Shown here: piece by piece, positions 1 to 10,479 of the stretch
Position numbering within the stretch: the first letter of the stretch is position 1
How the letters are laid out: each line of letters opens with the position of its first letter
NCBI RefSeq assembly: GCF_020541265.1
Contig: NZ_CP045925.1
Span: 1,116,001 to 1,180,000, forward strand
DNA from: Profftia lariciata
GTDB taxonomy: Bacteria > Pseudomonadota > Gammaproteobacteria > Enterobacterales > Enterobacteriaceae
Direction of reading: 5' to 3'
DNA length: 64,000 nt
Position numbers and translations under genes: made by a program
The notes under the pieces: model-generated
Seen by the model: only the letters and a program-made list of their open reading frames with translations
What the model was told of the DNA's origin: nothing
Database searches by the model: none

Positions 1-1905
1 TAATGTAGTTACGATATCCTGAGGACTAATGATATTACCAATCGATTTAGACATTTTATTTCCTTGCCCATCTACAATAAAACCGTGTGTTAATACTTGA
101 CGATAAGGGGCTTTACCGTTTATTGCAGTAGAAATCATTAAAGATGACATAAACCAACCGCGATGTTGATCAGAACCCTCAAGATATATATCTGATATAT
201 TACCATGAAATTCAGGGCGTACATTAACTACCGAAAAACTAGTTGAACCAGAGTCAAACCATACATCTAAAGTATCAGGTATTTTTTTATATTGATCTGC
301 TTCTTCACCTAAAATTTCTTTAATATCTAAATCCCACCATGCTTGAATACCGTTTTTTTCAATACGCTGAGCCACTAATTCCATTAATTCTACAGTATGA
401 GGGTGTATTTTTTGTGTATCTTTATGAACAAATATTGACATCGGAACACCCCAAGTACGTTGACGAGAAATACACCAATCAGGTCGTTGTGATACCATAT
501 GCTCAATATGTGCTTTACCCCATGTAGGCATCCAAGCTCTTAAACCTGTATTGTTTAAGCTTGCCTTTTCTATTATATCAATTTCATTGAGAGCCTGTTT
601 ACGTAGGTCGTTATAATCAATATTAATAAACCACTGCGGAGTTGTGCGAAATAATATAGGAGTTTTATGGCGCCAACAACATGGATAACTATGACGAATT
701 TTTTCAGTATAAAAAAGTGCACCATATTTTTTTAATATTTTAACAATGATATCATTAGCTTGAAAAACAAAAAGACCATCTAAAGTATGATCACTATCAG
801 AATAAGTACCATTTAAGTAACAACCATTAGGCCCAACAGTATGAGTTATTTCTAAATTATATTTTTGTCCAATCAAATAGTCATCTGGCCCATGACCTGG
901 AGCTATATGGACAGCACCTGTACCTAAATCTAATGTTACATGTTCGCTCATAACGATAGGTACATCAAAATCCATAAATGGATGTTGACAACGATCTAAC
1001 TCTAAATTTATACCTTTGCAAGTACCCAATAATTTCCATGTAATTATATTTGCTGTTTTAATAACATTCTTAACAAGATCAGCGGCTAAAATTAAGCATT
1101 CATCATTAATAGTAATTAATTGGTATTCAATATTAGGATGTAAAGAAATAGCACGATTAGCTGGGATTGTCCAAGGAGTTGTCGTCCAGATGAGTATGTA
1201 ACATTTACCTATAAAATTTTTTATACCAAATTTAGTTAAAATTTTTTCTTTATTAATTACAGCAAATCGTACATACATAGATAACGAAATTTTATTATAA
1301 TACTCAACTTCAGCTTCAGATAATGAAGAACTACATGCTGGGCACCAATGAACTGGTTTAATGCCTCTCATTAAGTAACCATTATCTACTATTTTAGCTA
1401 ATGTGCGAAGTATGTTAGCTTCAATCTTAAAATCCATAGTTAAGTATGGATTATTCCAATCACCTAAGACTCCAAGACGTTTAAAATCAGATTTTTGACT
1501 ATTCACTTGCTCAGCAGCATATTCACGACATTTTGCACGAAACTCAGAAGTATTGTATTCCTTATTAGTATTACCAAGTAGTTGTTCTACTTTTATTTCA
1601 ATGGGTTGGCCATGACAATCCCAACCTGGAATATAAGGAGCGTCAAATCCACTTAACCCTTTAAATTTAATAATAATATCTTTAAGAATCTTATTTACTG
1701 CATGACCAATATGAATACTACCATTCGCGTAAGGAGGACCATCATGCAGAATAAAAATTTTTTTATTTTTTTTTGCATTACGGATCATTCTATATAAATC
1801 ATGCTTATACCAACGATGTAGTATACAAGGCTCAAGCTTAACTAAATTACCCCGCATCGGAAATGTTGTAGTCGGCAAGTTTAAAGTATGTTTATAATTA
1901 CTCAT
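1..1905 (-). CDS. ileS: Isoleucyl-tRNA synthetase, 3' end beyond window
   Basis: Charges tRNA-Ile with isoleucine in the cytoplasm; class I aminoacyl-tRNA synthetase. The reading frame is open from an ATG at 1905 to the window edge, 635 codons of a family length near 938. The start MSNYKHTLNLP and the HIGH signature (PYANGSIHIGH, about residues 59-68) lie at the N-terminus. The second signature KMSKS is about residues 617-621, near the left edge. Editing-domain sequence such as WTTTPWTIPAN lies between. The C-terminal anticodon-binding and zinc regions are off the window. It follows ribF by 90 bases on the same strand, the usual gammaproteobacterial order ribF-ileS. No frameshift seen. Confidence 0.97.
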   Translation of the reverse strand, partial: MSNYKHTLNLPTTTFPMRGNLVKLEPCILHRWYKHDLYRMIRNAKKNKKIFILHDGPPYANGSIHIGHAVNKILKDIIIKFKGLSGFDAPYIPGWDCHGQPIEIKVEQLLGNTNKEYNTSEFRAKCREYAAEQVNSQKSDFKRLGVLGDWNNPYLTMDFKIEANILRTLAKIVDNGYLMRGIKPVHWCPACSSSLSEAEVEYYNKISLSMYVRFAVINKEKILTKFGIKNFIGKCYILIWTTTPWTIPANRAISLHPNIEYQLITINDECLILAADLVKNVIKTANIITWKLLGTCKGINLELDRCQHPFMDFDVPIVMSEHVTLDLGTGAVHIAPGHGPDDYLIGQKYNLEITHTVGPNGCYLNGTYSDSDHTLDGLFVFQANDIIVKILKKYGALFYTEKIRHSYPCCWRHKTPILFRTTPQWFINIDYNDLRKQALNEIDIIEKASLNNTGLRAWMPTWGKAHIEHMVSQRPDWCISRQRTWGVPMSIFVHKDTQKIHPHTVELMELVAQRIEKNGIQAWWDLDIKEILGEEADQYKKIPDTLDVWFDSGSTSFSVVNVRPEFHGNISDIYLEGSDQHRGWFMSSLMISTAINGKAPYRQVLTHGFIVDGQGNKMSKSIGNIISPQDIVTTL

Positions 1906-1995
1906 TAATTTCTCATTTTTATGTTAATATCATTCATAGTTTAACAAAAAATTATTTAATATTAACCTCTTGTAATAATTAAGTTATATATAAAA

Positions 1996-2934
1996 TTATA
2001 CTGATGTATCTAATTTAAAAAATGCACGAGCCATTACTACGTCATTAGCAATTTGTTGTTTTAATGCATCAAGAGAAATAAATTTTTTTTCATCACGCAG
2101 TTTTGCGCGGAGTACTACATTAATATAACGTCCATAAATATTAATTGTAATATCTAATAAATGAACATCTAATTGTTGATGCCTGCCAGATATTGTTGGA
2201 CGGATGCCAATATTTGCAACACCAGGTAATGGTTTTGCAGTTAATCCATAAACATCTACAATATATACACCTTTTACAGGTGCAATTAACCATTTTAGAG
2301 CTAAATTAGCTGTTGGGAAACCAATTGTCCTACCAATTTTATCACCGTGTATCACGCGTCCAGATATGCTATATGGATGTCCTAACATTTTTTCTGCTAA
2401 ATTAAGATTATCTGCTTGTAATGCTTGTCGAATAGCCGTGCTACTAATACGTTGATTGCCTGTACAAAAGCTAGTAGAATTAGTCACAGTAAAACCAAAC
2501 TTATATCCTGATTGTTTCAATAATTTATAATCTCCTTGACGTTTTGCACCAAAACGAAAATCATCACCAATTATAAGATATTTAATACCAATCTTTTCAA
2601 CAAGTACTTTTTTCAGAAAAGTATTTGCTGAAATAGCTGCAAAAAAATGGTTGAAACGAATACACAAAAAATAATCAATTTTTGCATTAGCTAAATAATA
2701 GCATTTATCGCGTAATTGTGTAAGTCGAGCTGGTGCCTTATTTGCTCTAAAAAATTCTAAAGCATGAGGTTCAAAACTCATAACCATAACAGGCAATCCT
2801 AATCTTTTACCTTCTTGCGTTAAACTAGTTAACAATTTTTGATGACCACGATGAACTCCATCAAAGTTACCAATTGTTAATATACAACTATTATGGCGTG
2901 CCCGTAAGTTATAAATGTCTCTAATTAACTCCAT
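1996..2934 (-). CDS. ribF: Bifunctional riboflavin kinase / FAD synthetase
   Basis: Makes FMN and then FAD from riboflavin. The N-terminal adenylyltransferase carries GNFDGVHRGHQ; the C-terminal flavokinase carries GRVIHGDKIGRTIGFPTANL. I start it at the ATG at 2934 (MELIRDIYNLR), which aligns with the E. coli start MKLIRGIHNL and gives 312 aa against about 313; the ATG eight codons upstream would add a tail unlike the family. ileS follows on the same strand. Its usual upstream partner murJ is not next to it; the DNA beyond the start belongs to a different ancestral neighbourhood (hflK), consistent with a rearrangement breakpoint immediately upstream. Confidence 0.96.
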   Translation of the reverse strand: MELIRDIYNLRARHNSCILTIGNFDGVHRGHQKLLTSLTQEGKRLGLPVMVMSFEPHALEFFRANKAPARLTQLRDKCYYLANAKIDYFLCIRFNHFFAAISANTFLKKVLVEKIGIKYLIIGDDFRFGAKRQGDYKLLKQSGYKFGFTVTNSTSFCTGNQRISSTAIRQALQADNLNLAEKMLGHPYSISGRVIHGDKIGRTIGFPTANLALKWLIAPVKGVYIVDVYGLTAKPLPGVANIGIRPTISGRHQQLDVHLLDITINIYGRYINVVLRAKLRDEKKFISLDALKQQIANDVVMARAFFKLDTSV

Positions 2935-2958
2935 AGCACACTCAAAAAAAACAAACAT

Positions 2959-3420
2959 ATAAATGAATTAATAGTTATATATACTTACATTTATGAGTTG
3001 ATTAAAATATTTCTATAATCTTTACAAGAATAATAATATTATATCAAAAATCACAAACTATTTAAATATCATTTTTATTATTTTAATTATTACTAGTTAT
3101 TTATTAATAAATACTTAATTAAAATAATAATATGTAAATTATTATTTAAGATAATCTTTTAATGATTTATTTAAAATAATAACATAACACTATTATAATA
3201 AACTCATTAGTAATTTTTTTATTAAAAAACTTAGTAAAGATAAATACTCATCAAAAATGATGTATTTGATATATTTATCATGTTACACAGTCATTTATTA
3301 AAAATAGAATATTTAATTATATAGTGCTATTAAATTATTCTTGTTAATTTATTATATATTCACATAACTAACATATTTTCATATTGCTGAAATAATGTGA
3401 AAATTAATTAAATATTAACA
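2959..3420. other. Likely left inversion breakpoint region, no intact gene
   Basis: AT-rich DNA between the start of ribF and the first supportable codons of an hflK 3' ghost. No open gene, tRNA or clear repeat. From gene order one would expect murJ upstream of ribF, but a murJ ghost is instead seen next to rpsT at the right end of the window. The junction is therefore inferred to lie here; its exact base cannot be placed by eye. Confidence 0.45.
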
Positions 3421-3688
3421 CTAAGATTAATAATTTAGATAATAAATTTGCTAAAATTATGCATGACATACGTGCATGATATTTTTATGTTAATATTCTT
3501 TAGTATATTAATTATTATTAAATCAAATATTAAAAAATATTTTTTAATAAAAATAATTTATTTAAAATAATTAACAAACTAATATATAGTATTATAAAAA
3601 AATTAAAATATACAAAATATTTATTTTAAAAAATCATTATATATTTATATCTATATATTAAAAAATATTTTGTAATTGTTTCTATGCT
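3421..3688 (+). pseudogene. hflK: hflK 3'-part ghost (membrane protease modulator)
   Basis: Weak remnant just upstream of the hflC ghost, where hflK ends in Enterobacterales (hflK-hflC adjacent). Codons at about 3424-3450 (aga tta ata att tag, later aat ttg cta aaa tta) can be read as decayed RKVLV and NLMVL of the conserved C-terminal stretch. The position is about 24 bases from that predicted by counting back from the hflC start. On its own this is thin; the main support is that the hflK 5' part is found at the other end of the window on the opposite strand. Confidence 0.3.
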
Positions 3689-3690
3689 CT

Positions 3691-4681
3691 GCTAGAAATA
3701 CTATTATTGTATTAGTTAGAAATTATATAATCTTTAAATTTTAATCTAATTTAAGATTCTCTAGAGTCAGTCGAGCGGTAAATCACAAATAAAAAATTTA
3801 TTAATATATACATAAAAATTAAATTTTTGATATTTACTTACCACTAAAACTATAAGTAATATAAAAACATAAAATATTATTTTTATTTATAAATATATAT
3901 TTTAAATATTTTCTAAATTTATTAAATAATTATTATATATATTGTATGCAATAAATATAGAAATTATATATATAAAATTATTATTTGTTAATATAATATT
4001 AATATATTATTGAATGATAAATAAATGATATTTAGTATATATTATATCAGGAAAATAATAAATCCATTTAATAGATAATACAACAAAATAATATTCATAT
4101 TATGAATATTATTTTGCTATCCACTGAACATATTAATAAACATTACTTATATATTAAATATATTATGATGATTAAACTAATAAATATACTAATAATGTAT
4201 ATATTTTATATATTATCGTTATACTGTATAATATATTATTTTCTTTTAACTAAGATTAAAAATGAATACGTAGATAACAAATAAATAATTACTATTACTT
4301 TTAGTATATTGTAAATGTTTACTAGACTATATATAATATCTTAGAATACTTTATATGATTGTATATTTATAAATTTTCTATCATTATAATATTTATTAAT
4401 TTATTTAATAATTTTACAACTTATATTAACTAATCTTTAACACTTATTAAATAATTAAAGCATAATTATATGAGTTTATGAGGCATATATTGAAAATATG
4501 CATATTAATATTTTATGTATTCTACTTTTATTAAATTAATAATTAAATCATGATTTTATAGAGTATTTTTATAGTTTTAAGTTAAGTTATTTAACTAATA
4601 AAAAATTTAAATTTATAAATAAGCAACGTATATGTAAATATTTATTACATTCGATAATTTTATCTTATAAAATATTATATT
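3691..4681 (+). pseudogene. hflC: hflC ghost (FtsH protease modulator)
   Basis: HflC with HflK forms a band-7 membrane complex that modulates FtsH. No frame is open, but fragments lie in order. At 3751 the codons tta aga ttc tct aga gtc agt cga read LRFSRVSR against LRFGKVLR of E. coli HflC (residues 32-39). At 4546-4580 the reading NHDFIEYFYSFK matches DPDFYAFIRSLR (about residues 290-301), nearly every codon one base away. The distance between the two is within 21 bases of the family distance. In E. coli hflC lies just upstream of purA, as here. Numerous stops and indels; not functional. Confidence 0.68.
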
Positions 4682-4971
4682 TAATTAAATATACATAATT
4701 TAATCGGTAAATATTGTTTATTTTTGTATTGTTAACAACAATAATATTATATATTAATAATATAGATTTTCTTCTTAAAAAAAGAAAATATTTTTAGTAT
4801 TTATGCATTTATGATTTATATTAAAAAATAGATATATTTTTATAAACTTTATATTTGCATTTATATTTCAAACTTTTAAGATTGATTATATAATAATCCT
4901 ATTAAAAATATTAAAAAATTTAAGATAAGTAATGTTAGAATTGATTTTTAAGCATATGTGGTGAAAATATA
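4682..4971. other. purA upstream region
   Basis: About 290 bases without a gene. E. coli has the small gene yjeT here; I could not recognise it. Around 4765-4797 an imperfect stem (ATTTTCTT with AAGAAAAT) followed by a T run resembles a weak terminator, but such stems are common in DNA this AT-rich. A purA promoter is presumably within this stretch; no site can be called with certainty. Confidence 0.3.
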
Positions 4972-6273
4972 ATGAGTAAGAATATAGTCATAATAGGAAC
5001 TCAGTGGGGTGATGAAGGTAAGGGTAAAATCGTCGACTTGTTAACCGAAAAAGCAAAATATGTTGTACGTTGCCAAGGTGGACATAATGCAGGTCATACG
5101 ATAGTTATCAATGGTAAAAAAACTATTCTTCATGTTATACCGTCAGGTATTATGCGAAATAACGTAATAAATGTTATTGCAAATGGTGTTGTATTATCAC
5201 TTAATGCTTTAATACACGAAATAAAAGAGTTAGAAAATAATTCTATCCCTGTTAGAGAACGTCTATTATTATCAGAATCTTGTTCTTTAATATTGCCATA
5301 TCATGTAGCATTAGACAATGCTCGCGAAAACTTAAGTGGTACTAAAGCTATTGGTACAACAAAAAAAGGTATTGGGCCTGCATATGAAGATAAAATAGCG
5401 CGTCGTGGTCTACGTGTTAGTGATATTTTTAATGAAGAAAAATTTTCTATTAAGTTGAAAAGCATTATAGAATACTATAATTTTCAATTAGTAAATTATT
5501 ATAAAACTAAAGCTATTCATTATCAAGTCATACTTGATGAAGTAATGACTACTGCTGATATAATAAAAGATATGGTAATTGATGTTACATATCTTCTTAG
5601 TCAAGCAAGTAAGAAAAATGAGTTTATTATATTTGAAGGTGCACAAGGTACTATGCTCGATATAGATCACGGTACTTATCCATATGTAACTTCATCAAAT
5701 ACGACGGCAGGTGGTGTAGCTACAGGTGCTGGTATAGGTCCACGTAATCTTGATTATATTTTGGGTATTTTTAAAGCTTACTCTACTCGTGTAGGTGCGG
5801 GGCCATTACTAACGGAACTATTTGATGACACTGGAGAATTATTATTTATTAAGGGGGAAGAATTTGGTACCACTACTGGTCGTCGTCGTCGTACTGGATG
5901 GTTGGATATTGTTGCACTTTGCCGTGCTGTAACATTAAATTCTTTATCTGGTTTATGCATTACAAAATTAGATGTACTTGATCACTTAGATAATATAAAG
6001 ATATGTATAGGTTATCGTATGCCAGATAATTCTCAAATTTATACTATTCCTTCAGACCCTATACATTGGGGAAAAATAGAACCAATATATAAAATAATGC
6101 CTGGTTGGAAAGCACCTACCTTTAGTATTAAACAATATAATAAATTGCCAAAAAATGCAATTAATTATATTAAGTATATAGAAGAAATAACTAATATTCC
6201 AATAGATATCATTTCTACTGGCCCTGATCGTGAAGATACTATAATTTTACGTGATCTATGTGATATAAAATAA
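4972..6273 (+). CDS. purA: Adenylosuccinate synthetase
   Basis: Joins aspartate to IMP using GTP, the first committed step from IMP to AMP; cytoplasmic. The 433-aa product matches the family length (432 in E. coli). The N-terminal loop IGTQWGDEGKGKIVD carries the catalytic Asp and GTP-binding lysines, and the catalytic His lies in GGHNAGHT. IMP and GTP contacts are visible in SSNTTAGGVATGAGIGP and in GTTTGRRRRTGWLD. ATG at 4972 follows a GGTGA-like ribosome site. The hflC ghost upstream and the nsrR ghost downstream reproduce the E. coli order hflKC-purA-nsrR. Confidence 0.97.
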   Translation: MSKNIVIIGTQWGDEGKGKIVDLLTEKAKYVVRCQGGHNAGHTIVINGKKTILHVIPSGIMRNNVINVIANGVVLSLNALIHEIKELENNSIPVRERLLLSESCSLILPYHVALDNARENLSGTKAIGTTKKGIGPAYEDKIARRGLRVSDIFNEEKFSIKLKSIIEYYNFQLVNYYKTKAIHYQVILDEVMTTADIIKDMVIDVTYLLSQASKKNEFIIFEGAQGTMLDIDHGTYPYVTSSNTTAGGVATGAGIGPRNLDYILGIFKAYSTRVGAGPLLTELFDDTGELLFIKGEEFGTTTGRRRRTGWLDIVALCRAVTLNSLSGLCITKLDVLDHLDNIKICIGYRMPDNSQIYTIPSDPIHWGKIEPIYKIMPGWKAPTFSIKQYNKLPKNAINYIKYIEEITNIPIDIISTGPDREDTIILRDLCDIK

Positions 6274-6658
6274 TCTCACTTAATATTGAATGTGTCATTT
6301 AAAATAAAATCAAGTAAATATTGAATAATTATTATTATAGATAAAGAAATAAAATATAATAACTAATATTTTTTATATATCAATACTATTGTATCATTTC
6401 ATATCATAGATCATAAATAATTTTTAATGGTATTAATTATTGCAAAGTATAAATAAATATTTTTTGTTATACTTTCAAAAAATATATAATAATTATACTT
6501 ATTATTGGTATATCATAAGTATAATATAAATGATCCAACATATTATGCTTCTATAAGAATTATTAAGTTAATTCATATTATAAATAATTTAATTAATTTA
6601 AATGTAAATTTTTTAAAAATAGTTATTTATATTATATGTTAAAACTATTATATATAGT

Positions 6659-7085
6659 ATAATATACGGCAAGTTAACTGATTATATATCAAGCAAGCTG
6701 GTAAACTATATTAGTTTATTACATTAAATAAAATATTTTAATAAATTAAATACTAAGAATATTAAATATATAAATATACTGTAGCGAATGTATTTAATTA
6801 ATATATTCTAATATGTTATACAACGCAATAAGTAAACTATATTCATAATTAAAGATATAATCATTAAAATATTTTATAGTATTTTCGTTTATTATATAGT
6901 TTTTACTAATACTACATCAATATGAACTAAGAAAGTTTAGTTAAATTACAAGGAATATTATATAATTTTAAAAAAATATTACTAAATAAGTTATTAACTA
7001 ATAAAATTATAAATACTTATACGCTAAGTATTAATTTATAAATTTATACAAATAATGATAGAATTATTTTAATATTTATATATAT
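6659..7085 (+). pseudogene. nsrR: nsrR ghost (nitric-oxide-sensing repressor)
   Basis: NsrR is an Rrf2-family Fe-S repressor of nitric oxide defence genes and follows purA in E. coli. No open frame remains. At 6677 the codons act gat tat ... agc aag ctg gta aac, then att agt tta tta, fit the N-terminal TDYGLRALIY and ASLP with mostly single-base changes. At 6822 aac gca ata agt aaa fits TAVRGK with one codon missing. The two anchors are 145 bases apart against 147 predicted (residues 7 to 56). Rnr, the next gene in E. coli, is not recognisable before the end of prs. Confidence 0.58.
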
Positions 7086-7390
7086 AATATCTTATATACT
7101 ATCTATAATGTATATTATTAGTTATATACAAAAATATTTTACAATTTACAATAATATATTACGTATATTAATAATAGTAAAAGTAAGAAAGTTAGCAAAT
7201 ACTACATATCTAATAAAAACTATTATCTATTTTTTATGAGATTTTTATTAAACATCTATAATAATTGCTTTATTTTAAATAAGTATTATGAACAATATTG
7301 TGCTACATTGTAAACATTTATATATTTAATGTATAATTACATGTGTACTTATGTAATAAAATTATATTTTATATCTATTTCTATAGATTT

Positions 7391-7420
7391 AAAATATACT
7401 TATGCAAATAAGTATATTTT
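7391..7420. repeat. Perfect 13-bp inverted repeat with GCAA loop
   Basis: AAAATATACTTAT pairs perfectly with ATAAGTATATTTT around the four-base loop GCAA, a GNRA-type loop on the plus strand. It lies 3' of prs (minus strand) and downstream of the nsrR ghost (plus strand). It could be a 3'-end-stabilising hairpin. A chance stem is possible in this composition, but 13 perfect pairs is long. Confidence 0.5.
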
Positions 7421-7434
7421 AAAAAAATATTTTA

Positions 7435-7459
7435 CTACTAATAACTTAGTTATTAGTAG
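7435..7459 (-). terminator. Probable prs terminator hairpin
   Basis: CTACTAATAA and TTATTAGTAG pair perfectly around CTTAG; the outer loop bases C and G can also pair. On the minus strand it is followed within a few bases by a run of seven Ts. It lies about 110 bases past the prs stop codon, so it fits an intrinsic terminator of the lolB-ispE-prs strand, with unusually low GC in the stem. Confidence 0.5.
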
Positions 7460-7567
7460 CATGCATTGTATAAAATGCTCTAGCTAAAAATAAGAAATAT
7501 TAAAACTTTTTTAAAAAATACATTAGTTATTTACTAGTTACTAGATCTTTGTTAAATTATCAACATT

Positions 7568-8515
7568 TTAATATTCGAACATGGCAGAAATAGATTCTTC
7601 ATTACTAATACGACGAATAGCTTCTGCTAACATACCAGATAGAGTTAAAGTACATACTTGCTTTAAAGATTTAATTTCTGTAGAAAGTGGAATAGTATCA
7701 CAAACAATTATTTTATCAATAACAGATGCCTTGATATTACTAAGTGCGTTACCCGACAATATTGGATGAGTAGCATAAGCAAATACATTTTTAGCACCAT
7801 GTTCTTTTAATGCTTCGGCGGCTTTACAAAGTGTACCACCAGTATCTATCATATCATCAACCAAGATGCAGTCACGCCCAGAAACATCACCGATAATATG
7901 CATTATTTGAGATACATTAGCGTGAGGACGACGTTTATCTATAATTGCCATATCGGTATCATTAAGTAACTTAGCTATAGCACGAGCACGTACAACACCA
8001 CCGATATCCGGAGAAACTACTATTGGGTTGTCCATATTTTTTTGCAACATATCTTTTAGTAAGATGGGACTACCAAATACATTGTCTACTGGTACGTCAA
8101 AAAATCCTTGAATTTGTTCAGCATGTAAGTCTACAGTAAGAACACGATCTACACCGGCATTTGATAGAAAATCTGCAACAATTTTTGCAGTTATTGGTAC
8201 ACGAGCAGAACGAACACGACGATCTTGGCGTGCATATCCAAAGTAAGGTATAACCGCAGTAATACGACCTGCAGAAGCACGGCGTAATGCATCTACCATA
8301 ACAACTAGTTCAATTAAGTTATCATTAGTTGGAGCACAGGTTGATTGAATAATAAAAACATCACCACCACGTACATTTTCATTGATTTGCACACACACTT
8401 CGCCATCGCTAAACCGTCCTACAGAAGCATCACTAAGATTAGTATATAAACGATTAGCAATAAGTTGTGCTAATTCAGGAATAGCATTACCAGCAAAAAG
8501 TTTTAGATCCGGCAC
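7568..8515 (-). CDS. prs: Ribose-phosphate pyrophosphokinase (PRPP synthetase)
   Basis: Makes PRPP from ribose 5-phosphate and ATP, feeding purine, pyrimidine, histidine and NAD synthesis. I start it at the GTG at 8515 (VPDLKLFAGNA), eight bases after a clean GGAGG. This gives 315 aa, exactly the E. coli length, and E. coli prs also uses GTG; the upstream ATG would add ten residues that overlap the ribosome site. Visible motifs are RVRSARVPITAKI, the divalent-cation/ATP stretch HAEQIQGFFDVPVDN and the PRPP loop DCILVDDMIDTGGTL. It is very strongly conserved. It belongs to the lolB-ispE-prs strand but is separated from ispE by 1.09 kb, far more than in E. coli. Confidence 0.97.
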   Translation of the reverse strand: MPDLKLFAGNAIPELAQLIANRLYTNLSDASVGRFSDGEVCVQINENVRGGDVFIIQSTCAPTNDNLIELVVMVDALRRASAGRITAVIPYFGYARQDRRVRSARVPITAKIVADFLSNAGVDRVLTVDLHAEQIQGFFDVPVDNVFGSPILLKDMLQKNMDNPIVVSPDIGGVVRARAIAKLLNDTDMAIIDKRRPHANVSQIMHIIGDVSGRDCILVDDMIDTGGTLCKAAEALKEHGAKNVFAYATHPILSGNALSNIKASVIDKIIVCDTIPLSTEIKSLKQVCTLTLSGMLAEAIRRISNEESISAMFEY

Positions 8516-9602
8516 AAGAACAACCTCCATCTTATATTTAAACAATAACTAATAAACTAAATAGAAGTTAATTACTGTATAATTCTATAAATATTTGAGT
8601 AAATATTTATTGACTAATATTAAATAGTATGATATTATTAATATAATTAAGTAATATATATAATTTTAATAATTATATTATTTTAATCTAAAATTTTTTA
8701 AAAAATAATATTAATTATATGTACTAACATATGCATTAGTATATATAATTAATTCTTAAATGTTAATTACAATTTATCTGTATTCTAATAGCATGATATT
8801 ATAGATTATATTTATTAATACATTATAACAAATATGTTACTTATATAATAATAAGATTATTAATGTATTATAAAAAGCGACATATATTCTATAAAATCAA
8901 TATTATTTTAGTTGTTCTTTTATTAAAAAATTGATGTTATCGTATTTTTAATAAAATTTGTTAGTTCTTAAGAATATTAAAAGATTTTTTAAAACAAATA
9001 ATCGTTATATTCCTTTACTATATTTATAGTATTTAAATATACAACATACTCTATATAAATTTTAATTTATACTAATTAAATGTTCTATAATATAATTATA
9101 AACATTAAAACTCTTGTTTTATTATCATTAATAAATGTATTTATTATTAAAAACGTATTAATTATTATTTATAATATTGTATATCATTTCTTAATTTATT
9201 AACTAAATAATATACAGATTATTTTTTTAAATATATAAATATTTATCATTAAAAAATTGTAAAATATCTGAATAATTTTATCAGTTATTTCTAAATAATT
9301 ACATAATAATATATACCTGCATGGAATAATAATAGTACTAATTAAAAGTATTTTATAAATAAAAATAAAATCTATTGTAATTTTATATTTTATGTAAATT
9401 TTTAAATATAAAAATATTAAATACTATATAACTTGTTTAAAATTATAGTCATTTAATATATTTTATAAAATTTTCAGATTAATCTATAAGATTTAGATAT
9501 ATTTTATATATAAATAATATGCAGTATATTTAATGATTATTTTTGCTGCTTCTCTATTAATCAACTACATTAGTTTAATTGTAATTATCATTTATTAAAT
9601 AC
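8516..9602. other. Long gap between ispE and prs
   Basis: About 1.09 kb where relatives have a short spacer. No open gene or tRNA. I read both strands for conserved motifs and recognised nothing. It probably holds the prs promoter and leader plus either expanded neutral DNA or a ghost too eroded to name. Confidence 0.4.
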
Positions 9603-10478
9603 TTAATAATCTTGCGAAGTACATACATTATCATTAAAATTATATAGTGGTGAAATATTAATACCACGAGCAACAAAAGCTTTAAACCATCCAGGTACTT
9701 TATTTAATACACGTAGAGCAGATGACTTACTATTAAATTCAGAAAACGCACATGCACCTGTACCAGTTAAACGAGAAGGAGCATATTCTAGAAGCCATAA
9801 AAGTACCATTTCAATTTTATGAAAACGCTTCCTTACAATATATTCACAATCATTTGTATAAGGTGCTAAAAGAAGATCTTGATAAGAACGTACTGGAGAA
9901 TATATATTTAGATCAGGATCATTAAAAATCATTGAAGTAGATATATGTATACCAGGATCTGCAATAAGATACCATTTTTCTTTAGGATATGCAGGATGTA
10001 TTAATTTTCCAGCACCTTCTGAAAAATATGAAGATCCTTGAATGAAAATTGGTACATCTGCACCTAATTTAAAACCAATATTGACTAATTTGTTATGACT
10101 TAAATTTACCTTCCATAATTTATTAAGAGCTACAAGTACAGTAGCGGCATTAGAAGAACCTCCTCCTAGTCCAGCACCAATTGGAATAATCTTTTTTATT
10201 GAAATATCTGCACCACAGTAAGCAAAAGATTCAGGTATTTTTTGACGTAGTAATTTTGCAGCACGAATAATCATATTTTGATTATTAGGCACACCGTCAA
10301 GAGGTGTAAGTAAATTGATTTGACCATCATTGCGTGGTATAATTATTAATTGATCACTATATTCTAAAAATTGAAATAAAGTTTGTAAATTATGATATCC
10401 ATTTGGATAACGACTAGTTATATATAAAAACAAATTTAGCTTAGCTGGAGCAAGCCAAATGTTTTTGGTAAAAATCAT
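9603..10478 (-). CDS. ispE: 4-diphosphocytidyl-2-C-methyl-D-erythritol kinase
   Basis: ATP-dependent kinase of the MEP isoprenoid pathway; a GHMP-family enzyme. The 291-aa product has the N-terminal WLAPAKLNLFLYI, the ATP-binding IPIGAGLGGGSSNAA (about residues 95-109) and the C-terminal glycine-rich LTGTGACAF. E. coli IspE is 283 aa; here the tail is slightly extended. ATG at 10478 comes one base after the lolB stop codon, so the two are probably translationally linked. The order lolB-ispE-prs is the enterobacterial one. Confidence 0.96.
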   Translation of the reverse strand: MIFTKNIWLAPAKLNLFLYITSRYPNGYHNLQTLFQFLEYSDQLIIIPRNDGQINLLTPLDGVPNNQNMIIRAAKLLRQKIPESFAYCGADISIKKIIPIGAGLGGGSSNAATVLVALNKLWKVNLSHNKLVNIGFKLGADVPIFIQGSSYFSEGAGKLIHPAYPKEKWYLIADPGIHISTSMIFNDPDLNIYSPVRSYQDLLLAPYTNDCEYIVRKRFHKIEMVLLWLLEYAPSRLTGTGACAFSEFNSKSSALRVLNKVPGWFKAFVARGINISPLYNFNDNVCTSQDY

Positions 10479-10479
10479 T

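Larger units (their letters stand above)
7086..7567. other. Region between nsrR ghost and prs
   Basis: About 480 bases with no gene. It contains two perfect stem-loops (listed separately) downstream of prs. No rnr, dauA or pth remnant could be read on either strand. Confidence 0.4.

Noticed and set aside
4102..4284. A 60-codon open frame upstream of purA
   Set aside because: Composed almost only of AT-rich codons (Ile, Tyr, Asn, Lys, Leu), lies inside the hflC ghost region and resembles no family; a chance frame.
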